Source of the DNA: an uncultured Prevotella sp.
Lineage (GTDB): Bacteria; Bacteroidota; Bacteroidia; Bacteroidales; Bacteroidaceae
Length of the DNA stretch: 64,000 bases
Reading direction: 5' to 3'
Assembly (NCBI GenBank): GCA_905236755.1
Contig: CAJOCR010000005.1
Location: 1-64,000, forward strand
Of this stretch, positions 35,956-48,900 are shown one piece after another. The translations under genes were made by a program, and so were the position numbers. A model generated the notes under the pieces. The model searched no databases. It saw nothing but the letters and a program-made list of their open reading frames with translations, and had not been told where the DNA came from. Positions within the stretch are counted from its first letter, which is position 1; the number at the start of each line of letters is the position of its first letter.

Positions 35956-37698
35956 ATGAATAGTGACAATAAAATAATTGGAGTGCTGCTGGCAACAACA
36001 ATTTTGTCAGTAGGTTGTAATGTTGATGAGAACATCACAAAAGATGAACATATCAACGTTAAAATGGCATACGTCCTATCTCCGCACCATAAAGGTAGTT
36101 TGTCACGTATGAGCTCTGATGTGATAGCGAGTACAGAAACAACTCTTCGCTTTCCAAGATCTATGCGGTTTATACCACTAATTAATAATGATCCTGCACA
36201 GATAGATGTGACTTGGAAGGAACCAATAAGCAAGGAAAACCCCAATTCACGGTTTTATTATTCTAATTTTTGCAGTTTAAACATAGGAGTTAATGGTTTT
36301 CTGATATATGGTAACGTTGCAAGTAAACCTGCTACTGAAACCGCCAGTTCTAAAATGTATAATGGCAGCATTATTGAGAATATCCCAGAAAACATAAATG
36401 ATATTAATGACTATCAAGAGGATGTTTCTTTCAATCTTGAACAAATATATCCAGATATCAGTAATGCACCTGCCGAGGCACAAACTCTTGCAGACTATAT
36501 GACTGCCATTGCCGAAGCAGGAGGATGGAATAACTCATTGGATTCTGATTTAAAAGAGCTATTTAATAAATTTACTAACGATGGGAAGCCACTTCCTGGT
36601 TCGACAGCAAACCTGAAGAAATGGATTGAAGCGATTAGGACAGGTATCCATGAACTGCAGAACAATGGATATTCTGCTGTTTTGGATGCTGTTGATGCAG
36701 TTGCTGCAGAGAAATTAGAGGCAATGAGCTCTTACAGATACCCACGCAATTTAGAGTTGCCAGACGGCGCTGCTATACTTCGTTGGGCTGACGTTAAAGT
36801 GGGTGATGAGACAGTCAAGAAGTTTGTACCCCAAATTCGTGCGACAACACTTGACAATATTAATTCCATGGCTCGATTTACTTATCCTGCCCCACTCTAT
36901 TTCTTTGGTGCCAGCGAAATAAAAACATCTGATGAAATAGTTGATTTATCTACAACATATAATGATGCTGTATCAGATGTATCAGGAACAGCATGGGACA
37001 AAGTTTTAGCTATCCAGTCATTCAACAAAACATCTGTTACGCTTAATACTAAAACAGTTGTTATTACCAATCCTGTTCAGTATGCTGTAGCTCTATTAAA
37101 AGTAAACATCAAGGCACTATCAGCAACATTAAAGGATGCAGAAGGTAATGATGTATCAGTGAACAATACAACGTTTCCGCTCACGGGTATAATTGTGTGC
37201 GGACAACACCCATTAGATTACAGATTTGAGCCTAAGGAGATACAACAAGGTACTGTTTCTGAGGCTGATGTTAAGTTTATATATGATAATCAAGTAGAAT
37301 CAGACAGCTACCTTACAGCACAGAGTGATTGGAAACCTGGATGTAATACGTTGGTTTTTCAAAGCTATAAAAAAGATGATGTAAATATCATATTAGAGTT
37401 TCAAAATAATGGTGCAGACTTTAAAGGTATAGATGGAACTATTTATCAAGGTACACGATTCTATTTGATTGGAAAGGTGGACCCCGCATTATACAACTTC
37501 GAAGATCCTAATGTGAATATTGAGAATAAAGATCAGGTTTTTACTAAAGATTATATCACTACAGTAAACATGACTGTTTCTTCTCTTGCAAGAGCATATA
37601 ATGTTCCACCTAACTTGCTGATGAGTAACTTGGAAATAGGTGTAGAAACAACTCCACAATGGGAAGGAGTTACTCCTACTGTTATAAGACTGGAATAA
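35956..37698 (+). CDS. Second large pilin-like lipoprotein, paralog of 32937 gene
   Basis: From ATG 35956 this is a 580-residue lipoprotein (TTILSVGCNVDE). It shares block order with the 652-residue protein upstream: a helical insert around 170-240 (ADYMTAIAEAGGWNNS), the segment RNLELPDGAAILRW matching SLNLPTGSAVITY, and the C-terminal blocks GTRFYLIGKVDPA and EIGVETTPQWEGV. It is likely an accessory or minor pilus subunit. The ORF-track extension begins inside the preceding gene and lacks signal character, so the ATG one base after the previous stop was chosen. Confidence 0.78.
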   Translation: MNSDNKIIGVLLATTILSVGCNVDENITKDEHINVKMAYVLSPHHKGSLSRMSSDVIASTETTLRFPRSMRFIPLINNDPAQIDVTWKEPISKENPNSRFYYSNFCSLNIGVNGFLIYGNVASKPATETASSKMYNGSIIENIPENINDINDYQEDVSFNLEQIYPDISNAPAEAQTLADYMTAIAEAGGWNNSLDSDLKELFNKFTNDGKPLPGSTANLKKWIEAIRTGIHELQNNGYSAVLDAVDAVAAEKLEAMSSYRYPRNLELPDGAAILRWADVKVGDETVKKFVPQIRATTLDNINSMARFTYPAPLYFFGASEIKTSDEIVDLSTTYNDAVSDVSGTAWDKVLAIQSFNKTSVTLNTKTVVITNPVQYAVALLKVNIKALSATLKDAEGNDVSVNNTTFPLTGIIVCGQHPLDYRFEPKEIQQGTVSEADVKFIYDNQVESDSYLTAQSDWKPGCNTLVFQSYKKDDVNIILEFQNNGADFKGIDGTIYQGTRFYLIGKVDPALYNFEDPNVNIENKDQVFTKDYITTVNMTVSSLARAYNVPPNLLMSNLEIGVETTPQWEGVTPTVIRLE

Positions 37699-37723
37699 TT
37701 GATACAAGAGTATTGATAAGGTA

Positions 37724-38899
37724 ATGAAAAAAAAGAATATAATAAAATACTTGCTGGGTAGTTTATTGCTACTGTTTTTTCTGACTGATTGTAGCTCTTC
37801 GACAGATGAAGAAGTACGACCTAAAGGAAAACCAGTACTTAAAATATACCTCTTCGCTCCTGATAGTCCTGTAGTTACACGTGCAGGTATTGGCTATGTT
37901 GATGCTACAGATGCCGAGAAGGAGATACACACTATTGATGTGTGGGTATTTGAGCATGAGCTACCAAACAAAAGAGTTGGATATATTCATTTAGATAACC
38001 TATCATTTAGTGGACAAAAAGAGATAGCAATGGAAATCAGTAATCAATTTGCTGAACTACCAAAGAAACCAAATGTTGATATATATGTTGTAGCAAATAA
38101 AGAAAGTTGTGGACTATCAGAACTTAGCAAAGAAGCAACTCTTGCCGATTTAAAATCAGCAGGTATTGGCACTGCTTATTTTGGTGCAACTGCTCCTGTT
38201 AGCACTGTGTCCAGCAATGGACTACCAATGTCTGGTATATTGGAAAACCAGGTGATATCTGGCATACCCCCTGTATATACAGTGGCAACTAATAATGTAA
38301 AATTGGTGCGTGCCGTTTCAAAAATTCGCTTTGTTTTCACCAAGTCGAATAATAACCCACCAACCATAAAAAACCTAAGTATAATGCTTAAGGCGAATAT
38401 GTTGCCAAATGCGGAATACCTATTTTTGAATGGTGTTTATCCAGTAGTTAAAATGCGTATTAAAGTAGCTGACGAAAATGACTATGAGCCTCAAGCTACA
38501 CTTGTTCCTGTAATAGAATCACCAACAATATATAGTTGTGATAATCCTATAACCTATGCGTACACGTCTGAAACAGGACAGGCTTATGAAAACAAAATTA
38601 ATAGTGGATTGTTAGATCCTGACGGGCCTGGTGAGCCCGACCTCACACAAATAGGTGCTTTCTATTTACGAGAATCAGATAAGAAACTTGAAGGAACCAT
38701 CGCATATACAATAGTAAAAGAAGCTGGTAACAAAGATAAGACAGCCAGCTTTGCTATGGCTACAGCAGGTGACTTTACGCGTAATCATACATGGATAGTC
38801 TATGGCTATTTTTTAGGAAATGGTGATTTGAAGTTAAACGTGGTTGATGTCAAGGGGTGGACAGAAGATTTGGAAAACCCCAAAGTGTATAACTGGTAA
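37724..38899 (+). CDS. Accessory pilus-type lipoprotein
   Basis: This 391-residue lipoprotein starts MKKKNIIKYLLGSLLLLFFL with lipobox LTDCSSST. The early pattern KPVLKIYLFAPDSPVVTRAG and EIHTIDVWVFEHE, followed by VDIYVVANKESCG and VRAVSKIRFVF, is the usual layout of Mfa/FimA-related minor subunits and DUF4906-type proteins. It ends with NVVDVKGWTEDLENPKVYNW, a typical closing strand with conserved Trp. It is 25 bases after the previous gene and abuts the next. It is most likely a minor or tip-complex subunit. The exact family is uncertain. Confidence 0.72.
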   Translation: MKKKNIIKYLLGSLLLLFFLTDCSSSTDEEVRPKGKPVLKIYLFAPDSPVVTRAGIGYVDATDAEKEIHTIDVWVFEHELPNKRVGYIHLDNLSFSGQKEIAMEISNQFAELPKKPNVDIYVVANKESCGLSELSKEATLADLKSAGIGTAYFGATAPVSTVSSNGLPMSGILENQVISGIPPVYTVATNNVKLVRAVSKIRFVFTKSNNNPPTIKNLSIMLKANMLPNAEYLFLNGVYPVVKMRIKVADENDYEPQATLVPVIESPTIYSCDNPITYAYTSETGQAYENKINSGLLDPDGPGEPDLTQIGAFYLRESDKKLEGTIAYTIVKEAGNKDKTASFAMATAGDFTRNHTWIVYGYFLGNGDLKLNVVDVKGWTEDLENPKVYNW

Positions 38900-39982
38900 T
38901 TGAATGTGTTTATAGTGGACTATAACAAAGGATATATTACAGGATTGTTGAGCGGCATAATGATGTCACTTATAGTGTTGTTGACAGCTTGTTCTGAGGG
39001 AGATGTCATAGCAGAAAATCATGGCAGTTCCCTTCATATATCATCTGTGTCGCGTGTATCAGGAGATATAACTCACGTCACAGAAGGTTCTATAAAACTA
39101 TATGTTATGACAGAGGATGAAAAATTCTCAGAAGGAACATTCAGTACAGGATGGACAAATGATAACAATAGTGTGCATGTAGGTGAGAATACTCAATATT
39201 ACATATATGGTTTTATGCCAAGTGATATTGCTAAAAACAAAACAATATCAAAGCCATCTAATGGCGGAAGCTATGCTTCAGGAGCAGATGTTGTTCTTGA
39301 AGGATTGCCAATGTTTCCTAATGATGATATATGTGTTGTTGTTGGAGTTCAGAAAGTAGATGCCACACAGACTGTTGAAGCCTATACAGAGCCAATAGAA
39401 GGAAATTACAGTTTCTTATCAGGTCTAAATAACGAGAACTATGTAAATCTTCTTATGGACCATCTATATAGTCAGCTCATACTCCAGTTTTATGTTGATG
39501 AAGAATATAATATGCTTAGACATATAAAGATAAAGACTATCACTCTAAATTCTACGTACGGTGAGAAAGTGAATGCTACTATTAAATTTAGAACAGGAAA
39601 TAGTTTAGGGGCAAACACAGTTGTATATTCTAAGAACACAGACACTGATAGTGGCGACACTGAATCGTTGGAAATATTGAAAAGCACAGATTCCGATGTG
39701 CTACTTACTACGACTGCTAACGATGTAGTGTTTGGTCCTATAAATTGTGCTCCTTGTACTTTTGATGCAAATGGTAATAATCTCACTCTTACTTGTACAT
39801 ACGATGTATATAATACAAGTGAAACAGAAATTCTGCGTCACAACTGTACTGCAACAAATAGATTAAAGGTAGCAGGTATGGATCATGGAATAAAGAAAAT
39901 ACTAACTATTACTATAGCTCCGACTTATTTATATAATTTATCGGATGATGATCTAAATAACCCTATAATGACAATAGAATGA
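38900..39982 (+). CDS. Fimbrillin-like lipoprotein
   Basis: This 360-residue protein has the lipobox LIVLLTACSEGD and a fimbrillin-like beta-sandwich pattern: SSLHISSVSRVSGDITH, YYIYGFMPSDIA, LMDHLYSQLILQFYVD and MDHGIKKILTITIAPTYLY. Fimbrillin-family proteins are minor or tip subunits of type V pili. The start appears to be TTG 38900, the base right after the previous stop. Its own stop overlaps the start of the giant gene (ATGA at 39979-39982), a sign of translational coupling. The tight coupling suggests that its product and the giant protein act together. Confidence 0.75.
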   Translation: MNVFIVDYNKGYITGLLSGIMMSLIVLLTACSEGDVIAENHGSSLHISSVSRVSGDITHVTEGSIKLYVMTEDEKFSEGTFSTGWTNDNNSVHVGENTQYYIYGFMPSDIAKNKTISKPSNGGSYASGADVVLEGLPMFPNDDICVVVGVQKVDATQTVEAYTEPIEGNYSFLSGLNNENYVNLLMDHLYSQLILQFYVDEEYNMLRHIKIKTITLNSTYGEKVNATIKFRTGNSLGANTVVYSKNTDTDSGDTESLEILKSTDSDVLLTTTANDVVFGPINCAPCTFDANGNNLTLTCTYDVYNTSETEILRHNCTATNRLKVAGMDHGIKKILTITIAPTYLYNLSDDDLNNPIMTIE

Positions 39983-42900
39983 ATATGTTATCATTACACA
40001 CTATAAATAATACTTTAACGAGCACGTTCGGAAAACTTGTAATACTGTTGCTCGTGTTCTTTTCTGTGTCGTCATCAAAAGCACAGATAATTGTTGGAGG
40101 AAATATATATGGAGGAGGTAATGAAGGTAATGTCGGTGGCAGTACTTCGGTCACTGTGAGAGCTGGTGACTTGAATAAAGTATATGGTGGTGCACGTATT
40201 GCAAATGTTGCTGGTAATTCTTATGTCAACATTGATGGTGAACATGCATCAAATTACATCTTGATAAACTATGTATATGGTGGTAATGATATAGCTGGTA
40301 CAATAGGTACTAATCTAAGAACATTTGATTTGCCTGCATCGTTAACAAAAGCAGCTGAGAATAACATTGATGGTTCTTGGAATGCTTTTGTACGCATATC
40401 GAGCAAGACAGCAACAGAGGATATTAAATATACGGCAGAGGAGATTGCTGCTGCACATGCTGCTGATCCACTCTTTAATAAAACTACCGATGATGTAAAG
40501 ATAAAAGCAGGTGATGTATTGCCTGGTAATAAACCTATATATATTGGTCAACTTTTTGGCGGAGGTAATGGTGAGTATTACTATAAAGATGTTGATGAGA
40601 ATCATAATGTTTATGAATCTGAAGAAGCATATAACGCAGGAAAGGCACCTATAATCTCAACAACAGACGATTTATTTGCGCCTGCATTAAAAAAGACGTA
40701 TCTTGAAATTATGGGTGGTTCTATCGTGTATGCATATGGTGGAGGTAACAATGCCACGATAACCGATAGAACCATGGTATATCTTGACAATCCAAGTAAT
40801 GTTGTTTATAGTATTAAAGATATAACTAATCCACATGCAGATACTACAGGTGAATTGTTGCATAATACCCGTTTGGAAAATTTGATGGGCATTAATACTA
40901 CTTTTTCTTACCCAAATAGTGATGCTTATCAGATAGGTCGTCTATTTGGTGGCAACAACAAAGCCGATATGGCTATTCGTCCAAGGTGGAATCTGCAAAG
41001 GGGTGCTGTTCGTGACCTTTATGGTGGTGGTAACGAAGGACGTATGACAAGCCACGAAGGACTTCTGCTGCAAGTAGAAGGCTCAGGAATGAAGATTGAT
41101 AACGTATATGGTGGTTGTAGAAAAGCAGATGTACACCCTCTGTATGATAATGACGATAATCGTCCTGTACCATATGCCGATATACAATTAGATCCTAGTG
41201 ATAATCCTGGAAAAATTCCAGGTGGTTATGCTGCACGCGTAAGAATCCTGGGAGGAGATGTGAATAATGTTTATGGAGGAAACGACATTTCTGGAAATGT
41301 ATATGGTGGTAATACAGTAGGTATCTTTACGACTATCCATGGTAATGTATATGGTGGCGGAAATGGTTCTTATGCTTATACTGACAATGCCAAATTAGCT
41401 GCGGATCCAAGATGGCATGATTTATACTACGATCCAAATAAAATTTTAGGTCTTGAAGGTGATCAATTTACAGGTTTGCAGTCTGCCGAGGCCCTAAATA
41501 TATTCCGACCAAATGCAGAGACTGTATCTATACTTGTCAGAGGTACAGAGGCAAAGCCTGTTGTTGTAGAAGGAGCTCTCTATGTAGGTGGAAACAGTGC
41601 TTCTTTGCGTACACAGACTAATAGAAAAGGGTCTGCTTCAGAACAAGAGAGTCCTACCCATTTAAAAATTGGTTCATATGTAACTATTGATAAAGTATTC
41701 CTTGGCAACAATGGTGAGAATATGATCAAATATAATGAGGCAGAGGATGCTGTTACCGGTAGAGGTGAAGGCGTATTACGTACATTAGCCAGCACAAAAG
41801 TCGCACCAGATGGCACTGTCACCAATTTCAGTAAAATGAAGTTGACAGATGCTACTACCTTTGCCAAATATATGGAGGGCTGTGCCATGAAGGTAAAGCC
41901 AAATGTTCTGTTTGAGTCAACAGGACGTGGTGATCCTAACGATTATATTCCCTACTCTACCCTATTCGGTTCATTCTATTGTGGTGGTAATGTGGGTAGT
42001 ATTCTTGTTCCAGGAAAGATAACTGTTGATTTTAATCATGAAGTGATCATCTATGATAAGTTGGTTGGTGGTTGTAACAATGCCAAAGTTAAAGCTACAG
42101 AATTATATAATGCTGAATATATAGGTGGGCTTATAGGTGATTATGAGGGATATGATGCAGAACAAACTAATCAGCCAATAGGTGATAAACTTGAACTCAA
42201 TCTTTCTGGTTTGACAGTTGAGCCAAAGCGTTGGACTATTGATAGTTCAGACGGCCATCGCTATTTGGAATGGAATACATATATTGGTGATACTCCAGTA
42301 AAGCCCATAACAGAAAATGAAAGACCAACTTCTATTGATAATCCTATACATGCCAATGAAAATGATATGAATCGTCGATTGGTTGGTGGTAATATTTACG
42401 GAGGTTGTTACACAAGTGGAGTTGTGAATGGAAATGTAACTATAAACATTAACTCATCAATTATTGACCGTGAAAAAATTTTTGATAAGGTTGCTGTAAA
42501 TAGCACTAATGGTGAAGACAGCCTTTATCATAATATTGCATTGGGGTACACAGATGAACACTACCATATCTTACAACGTCGAACAGGTGTTGTTCTAAAT
42601 CAACAAGGTATGGATGTTTTTGGTAAGTCACTGAATATTTTCGGTGGTGGAAAAGGTGTTGATACAGAGATTTGGGGAAGTACTACTGTGAATATGAATA
42701 GAGGTTATGCTTTCCAAATATTTGGTGGAAGTGAAGAGGGTGTTATCGGCAAATCAAATGATGGAGATGATGCTTTGACATATGAGCATAATAACAAAAC
42801 ATATAAATACAATCCAGCATATAGTTGTCATGTAAATTTGAAAGGTGCTGCGCCTGGTGTTTCGTTGGGTTCTGATTATAATTCAAATATGCCAGAATGT

Positions 42901-45900
42901 GAGTTTTTATATGGTGGTAGCTATGAGGGTCTGATAGTTGGTAACTCGGTTGTAAACTTGGGTAATGGCCGTGTATTTAACTCTTTTGCGGGTTCATGTG
43001 ATGCTGATATTATGGGACATACTGAAACATATATTGGTTATCATCATCAAATAGAAGACGAAAAGGGTGTTGTTATTGGCGAAGTTGATGGATTCCCTTT
43101 TATACGTGACATGGTTTACGGTGGTAATGACTTAGGTGGCAAGATAATGAACTCGGCTGATTTTTCTTCTCGCCTGCGTACCTACGATTCAAACGTAACT
43201 AACGATATAAATAATTTTGATATTAGGAGTAAGATATATAAAACTAATGTAGCTGATGCTGAAAATCCGCATGTAGTAAAAGCATCTGCCTATATAGAGT
43301 ATAATCAAGGGTATGCTGATGCCATCTGTGGTGGTCATTATGGAACTTATGATTATTCCGATAGCAAATATGTACGTGATGATACTCGTTCAAAGCCATA
43401 TATGGAGAATTCTTTTGTGAATTTTCGTCCTATGAGTACTGAAGTATTAAGAAATCCTAACAAAATGAATATCGTTAACTATGTATATGGCGGTAGTCAG
43501 GGCATTTCTGGTGATTTTGATAGTAATAAGATGCAAAATGGTAGTTACGTACTTGTAGATATTCCACAAGATATGAGTAACTACAAAAGCATGAAAGTCT
43601 TTGGTGCAGGCGCCTGGGGTGGCTTAGGTATGGGTGGTGAAAAAGTTGAATCTAATGCAGCAGAAATAGCACTTGATAAAAAATCTGCTATAATTGATCT
43701 TATGCGTGGTCAGATTGATGCTGTATATGGTGCAAGTCATAAAACAGGATTCACACGTCGTACTGTTGTTAATGTACCTGATGGTTCTACTATTCATTTG
43801 AATAATATTTTTGGTGGAGGATATGGTGATAATATCAGCTTAAGATGTGATGCTTATGAGGCTAATGTTAACTACAATAGTGCAGATGCTATTGTTGAAG
43901 GGGCTATTTATGGTGGCAATAACGCTTATCGCCGTACATTATATGGAAGGGTAAACATTTCTTCCCCTGTATATACAGGACAACTTGATAATAATAATAT
44001 TGGTAAGTATGCTACTGTCTATGGTGCAGGCTATGGAGCTAATACATGGTCACAATATACAGAGGTAAACCTCAAAAATGGAGCAAAAGTGGCTGAAGTT
44101 TACGGAGGTGGTCAAGCTGGTATGGTAATGAATAAGGCCACCGTTGAAAAATGGAAACCTGTTGCCTATGAAAAACTTCTTTCTGATTATCAGAACAAAC
44201 TTGCAGCATGGAATGAGCTTTCAGAATCAGAAAAAGATAACAACAATAAACCAAGTGAACCTAAGGAAATAGACCTCTCTATGGGTGAAAACTATTCTGA
44301 TCTTGGTCTGGATGATCCTATTGTAAAATCAAACATACTTGGTATTGCTAATGAAACCGGCAAGTTCAACACTAATGTTTATATTTATGATGGAGCTGTT
44401 GTTGATGTAAATCTTGTAGATAAAGCAAGTGGTCCTGCTTTTATAGGCGGTTATGCTTATGCTGGTGGATATGGTTATAGTGATGAAGATGGTAGTGGTG
44501 ATGTTTATGGCACTACATATATAGGATTATTTGGTGGTGAGGTTAAGAAGGATATCTATGCAGGAGGTACTGTTGGATCAGTAATGAACCGCTATGTGCC
44601 AAAGACAGTGGAAGAAAACTCGGTAGAAATAGATAATCAGGACTATTTTGTTGCTGGAACATATGCCTACATTGAAGGTGGTACAGCTCGTAATGTTTAT
44701 GGCGGTGGCTGGCAAGGTAGTGTGGGGAAACACCAAGGGGCAACTGTTATGGTAAATGGAAATGATAAATACCTCCCTATTGCTGGTGAAACTGAAGCTG
44801 ATGTTTTAGGAGAAACCCATGTAGTTATTGGTATTCGTAATGACCTTCGTGATGAACAGAAGCCATATACGGATTTACCTTCGCCTCTTACTTATACGAA
44901 GGGAGTTCCTGCCATACAGCGTAATGCCTATAGTGGCGGTGAAGGTGGTGCTGTTTTTGGAACAGCAAACCTTATAATTAATAACGGATATATTGGATAT
45001 GTGTTTGAGGATAAAGAGGGTGAGAATTATACTAACTATCATGATCACTACAAAGAGAAACTTGATGATGAGACATGGTTTGGAGAAAATCCTCAGAACA
45101 GGTTGGAAGACTGTGGTAACGCTTTTGGTGGAGGATATGATGATTTAAGTAGCGTTGATTTCACCAATATAAGGATGTATGGTGGTATCATTCGTAACAG
45201 TTTGCATGGAGGTGGCGAGATTGCAACCATAGGTCGTGGAACAACAAAGCAGACAACAGGTGTTGTGCGCGACCTTGATAAGGTCTTCAAGAATGGTAAA
45301 ACTCATATTGAATTATATAATGGTCATGTTTTACGTAACGTATTTGGTGGAGGAAAGGGTTACAACAAACTGAAATATGGACTAGGCCATGAACTATATA
45401 CAGATGGGTACGTATTTGGTCAAACAGAGGTGTATATTCATGGTGGTGAGATAGGAACACATGATGGAATAGCTAAAGAATATGGTAATGTATTTGGTGG
45501 AGGTGATATCGGCTATGTTTATAGTAGTGCTTATAGTTACACTATGGAACACCCAGAGAGTACTGGTTCACCAGGTCATGTGTATTATAAGAAAGAAGAT
45601 GGTTCTCTTACCGAGGATTGCAAGGTTGTTGTGTCTCCATATTTGCAAGTGAAACCAGGTAACACTATTTCGTACCAAGGAAAAGAATATCAGGCTTACG
45701 ATTATATGTCTACAGAATATTTGAACACACTAGGTAAGAAAAAATATGTAGAAACAAGTGGTGTAACAACAAAACAGTGGCCTGCGGCATGGAATCAGCT
45801 TATTACTGAAGAAATAGTAAATGATGCGAAGGTTGATCGAGGTGTAATGATCCATAATGCTGTGTTTGGAGGTGGAAATGTGTCTGCAAACAGCGACAAG

Positions 45901-48900
45901 ACTTATGCTAATGCAACAACAGTATATGGAAATGTTACAGCAACACTATATGATGCTTTTCATCGTGATTTTATAACCATTGGTACAGAGCACACAGGAG
46001 GACTATATGGAGGTGGAAACTTCTCTATGGTAGATGGTTATCGTGAGTTGAATATAACTAACTATGGTACAGACTATTTTAGCATGGACCAACAGATTGA
46101 CCTTGCAACATATCGTTCTCTTACAAATCGTGAGAGAGCATATTTCAGGCTGAAATATGAGTGCAAGGAAGCCAATAAAGTGTTCAAAAAGGATGGTGAG
46201 CCTGACTCAAGAGCTTATGCGTTAGGCGAGAAGATAGATGAGGATGTATATCTTAAATTGCTGAGTATATATGGCACTCAGGTTGAAAGCGTATTTACTC
46301 CTTTTGGAATATGTTCAATCTACGCAGGTCGTTTATTGAACACTATTCAGCGTGCTGATTTTTGTGGCGTGTTTGGTAGTCGTATGGTACTGCAAGGTGC
46401 AAAAGACCGTGTAGCAGATACAGAACAAAATATGGTCTATACTATCAATCGTATAGGAGAACTTTCGCTTAACAAAAAACGCTCTGTTATAGCAAGCGAT
46501 ATGGTTCTTAAGCCAAATCCTATTTCCGATGAAGATTATGCAAATCCAGATGACGCTGTTCACGGTAATTACTTTGGAATTTACAGTGTTGTAAACTATC
46601 TTGGTAATTTGACAAGTGATCAACATTTCGATGATGCTTACGAGGGAGCTGCTATCAATACGAAGGTAGAACCCAATCTGCCATATCAAGGCGATGGAAA
46701 AACAACCTACTATTCATATAAGGCAGACAACTCTACAAGTAGTATCCGTAATTTAGCAGAGTGTCCTCATCAAGTAGCTTTAGCTTCAGGAGTTCATTTG
46801 GAATTGATTAATGAAAGTGAAGATGAAGAAGAGAAAAACTATGGTTATATTACAGGAATTGTTGGCCTTGACCTCATTAATGTAAAGAAAGATAAGGTCA
46901 TGGGTGGTGGATTCGTGTATGCGAAAAACGAACACCGTGTACCTAAGTATTTCCCTAATAAGAAGAATGTTCTTTTGGCAGAATATAACCAGCAGACAAA
47001 TGATGAAGCGATTACATATAAACGTTTCTGCTATACTATTGCTGACGAGCCAACTAATGCTAGCGAGTCTGCAAATTCAAGAACCATCAGTGGCAGCAAT
47101 GACGCTTATAGCATAAAGACATGGCAGACATCTGGAAACTTTATTCATAATACAAAGCATATTGTAGATGACTGCTACCCTACTAATAATGCTTATGATC
47201 CAAATCGCTCACCCTATTCTGTGGCACACTATTGGTATGTTAAAGGTGAAGTCTATCTTTACGATCAAGTGATTTCTGCATATACAGGCTCAGCAACAGC
47301 TTATCATAAAGAATCACAGCTTAACCTCACAATTACAGCAGCCTCAAATGGACGCCTACAGCTACTTAACGTTAAACCAAATCTATATGCTTACAGAATG
47401 CCTACATCAGCAACTGATGCAACACCAGTGAAGATTGGTACTGTTAAAGATGCAGATGATAATACGATTGATCACGTGACTGTTAACAATGAACATGATT
47501 CATATAAATTGAATGATGTTATTACGTGGTGGGATTGGCATCAACTTAATGAAATAGAACGTTCTTATTTTGTAACAAATACATATGTTAATTGCGTTGA
47601 CTGTAAGGTGAATGGAGTTACTTACAAGGCTGGTTCGTATGTAATGGATGATACTGACTTTAATGCGTTTAAACACACATCACCAACAATCCGCAATACA
47701 GAAGATGAGCCATTCCTTAATGAACAAAACGAAGACGTTGGCTTGTCTTATGTTTTCCGTTCGTCAAACAACATCAGCCATGATCAGGGATATGTACTTA
47801 CACTTGATATGAATACTCCAACTGTTTGGGATAAGTATTATACAAAGGAAAATCCAGGTTCTGATCGTGTAAACCAGACTAATCAAAATGGAGGCGCTGG
47901 CTATCTGTCTTCACCAACCTATTATCCTCAAGAAAGTGGTGTTTACGGTATACATAATTATCAAGTTGGCGATATTATCACCAAATCCACAGTTGAAGCT
48001 TATACAGCTGGCTTTGGTGAAAATGTAAAGCCTGCCTATGTGGCAACAAACAATATTACATATACTTCAGGAGAAATAACTACAACAGCTAATGCCGGTT
48101 CTACTATTTCTCAAACTGTTTATGATGGAATCCTTAATGCAGAGCAGAAAGCAAACTTTTCTCCTGCATATGTATCTATTAGTACTGTAAAATTAGCAGA
48201 TGGTGTTTATTTGGGTAAGGGCGAAATAAAGTCTGCAAGTCAGATTGCTGCACTTAAGACTCAATATGGAAAGGAAGTTGGTGCTGAGAATGAAAACACA
48301 AAGCTAAAGGATGAAATTGATGCAGCAATGAAAGAAGCATATATATGTGTTCAAGCAGGAAATTATGGTGGGCAACAGTATGAAAGTGACAGAAATTATA
48401 ATGTAATTGATGCTTGGTGTGGACTTTCAAAGGAAGATAGAGACGCTGGTAGTTTCACTTTCAACCAAGACGCATTTGATTTGCTGTCATCACCAGAGTA
48501 CTTAAATCTTTCAGGTGCTAATTCAGAGAAGTATCCAGAGGAGAATGCAACACGTATGGCATATGGAACGACTTACAGCCAGAAAGTGCCAATAGAATAT
48601 GAAGCTATTTGTGAAACAGCTTTTGGAAGTTACAGTGTGGGCCAGAAAATATCCAACACAGAATATGAAGCGTTGCCTAACGAACAACGTCATTACACAC
48701 GTGTTGAATTAGACGCAGATGCTAATACCGCATATATAGTTGTTGATAACTTTACACTTCATGGTGTGCCATATAGCAAGGGACAAATTGTTGATAAAGA
48801 TACTTATGATGACATCAATGATAACAGCAGAATTGTAAGTAAGACATTTGATGTAGCTGGTAGCATTTATTACTATTGCTATGAAGATTATTCAAGCGTT

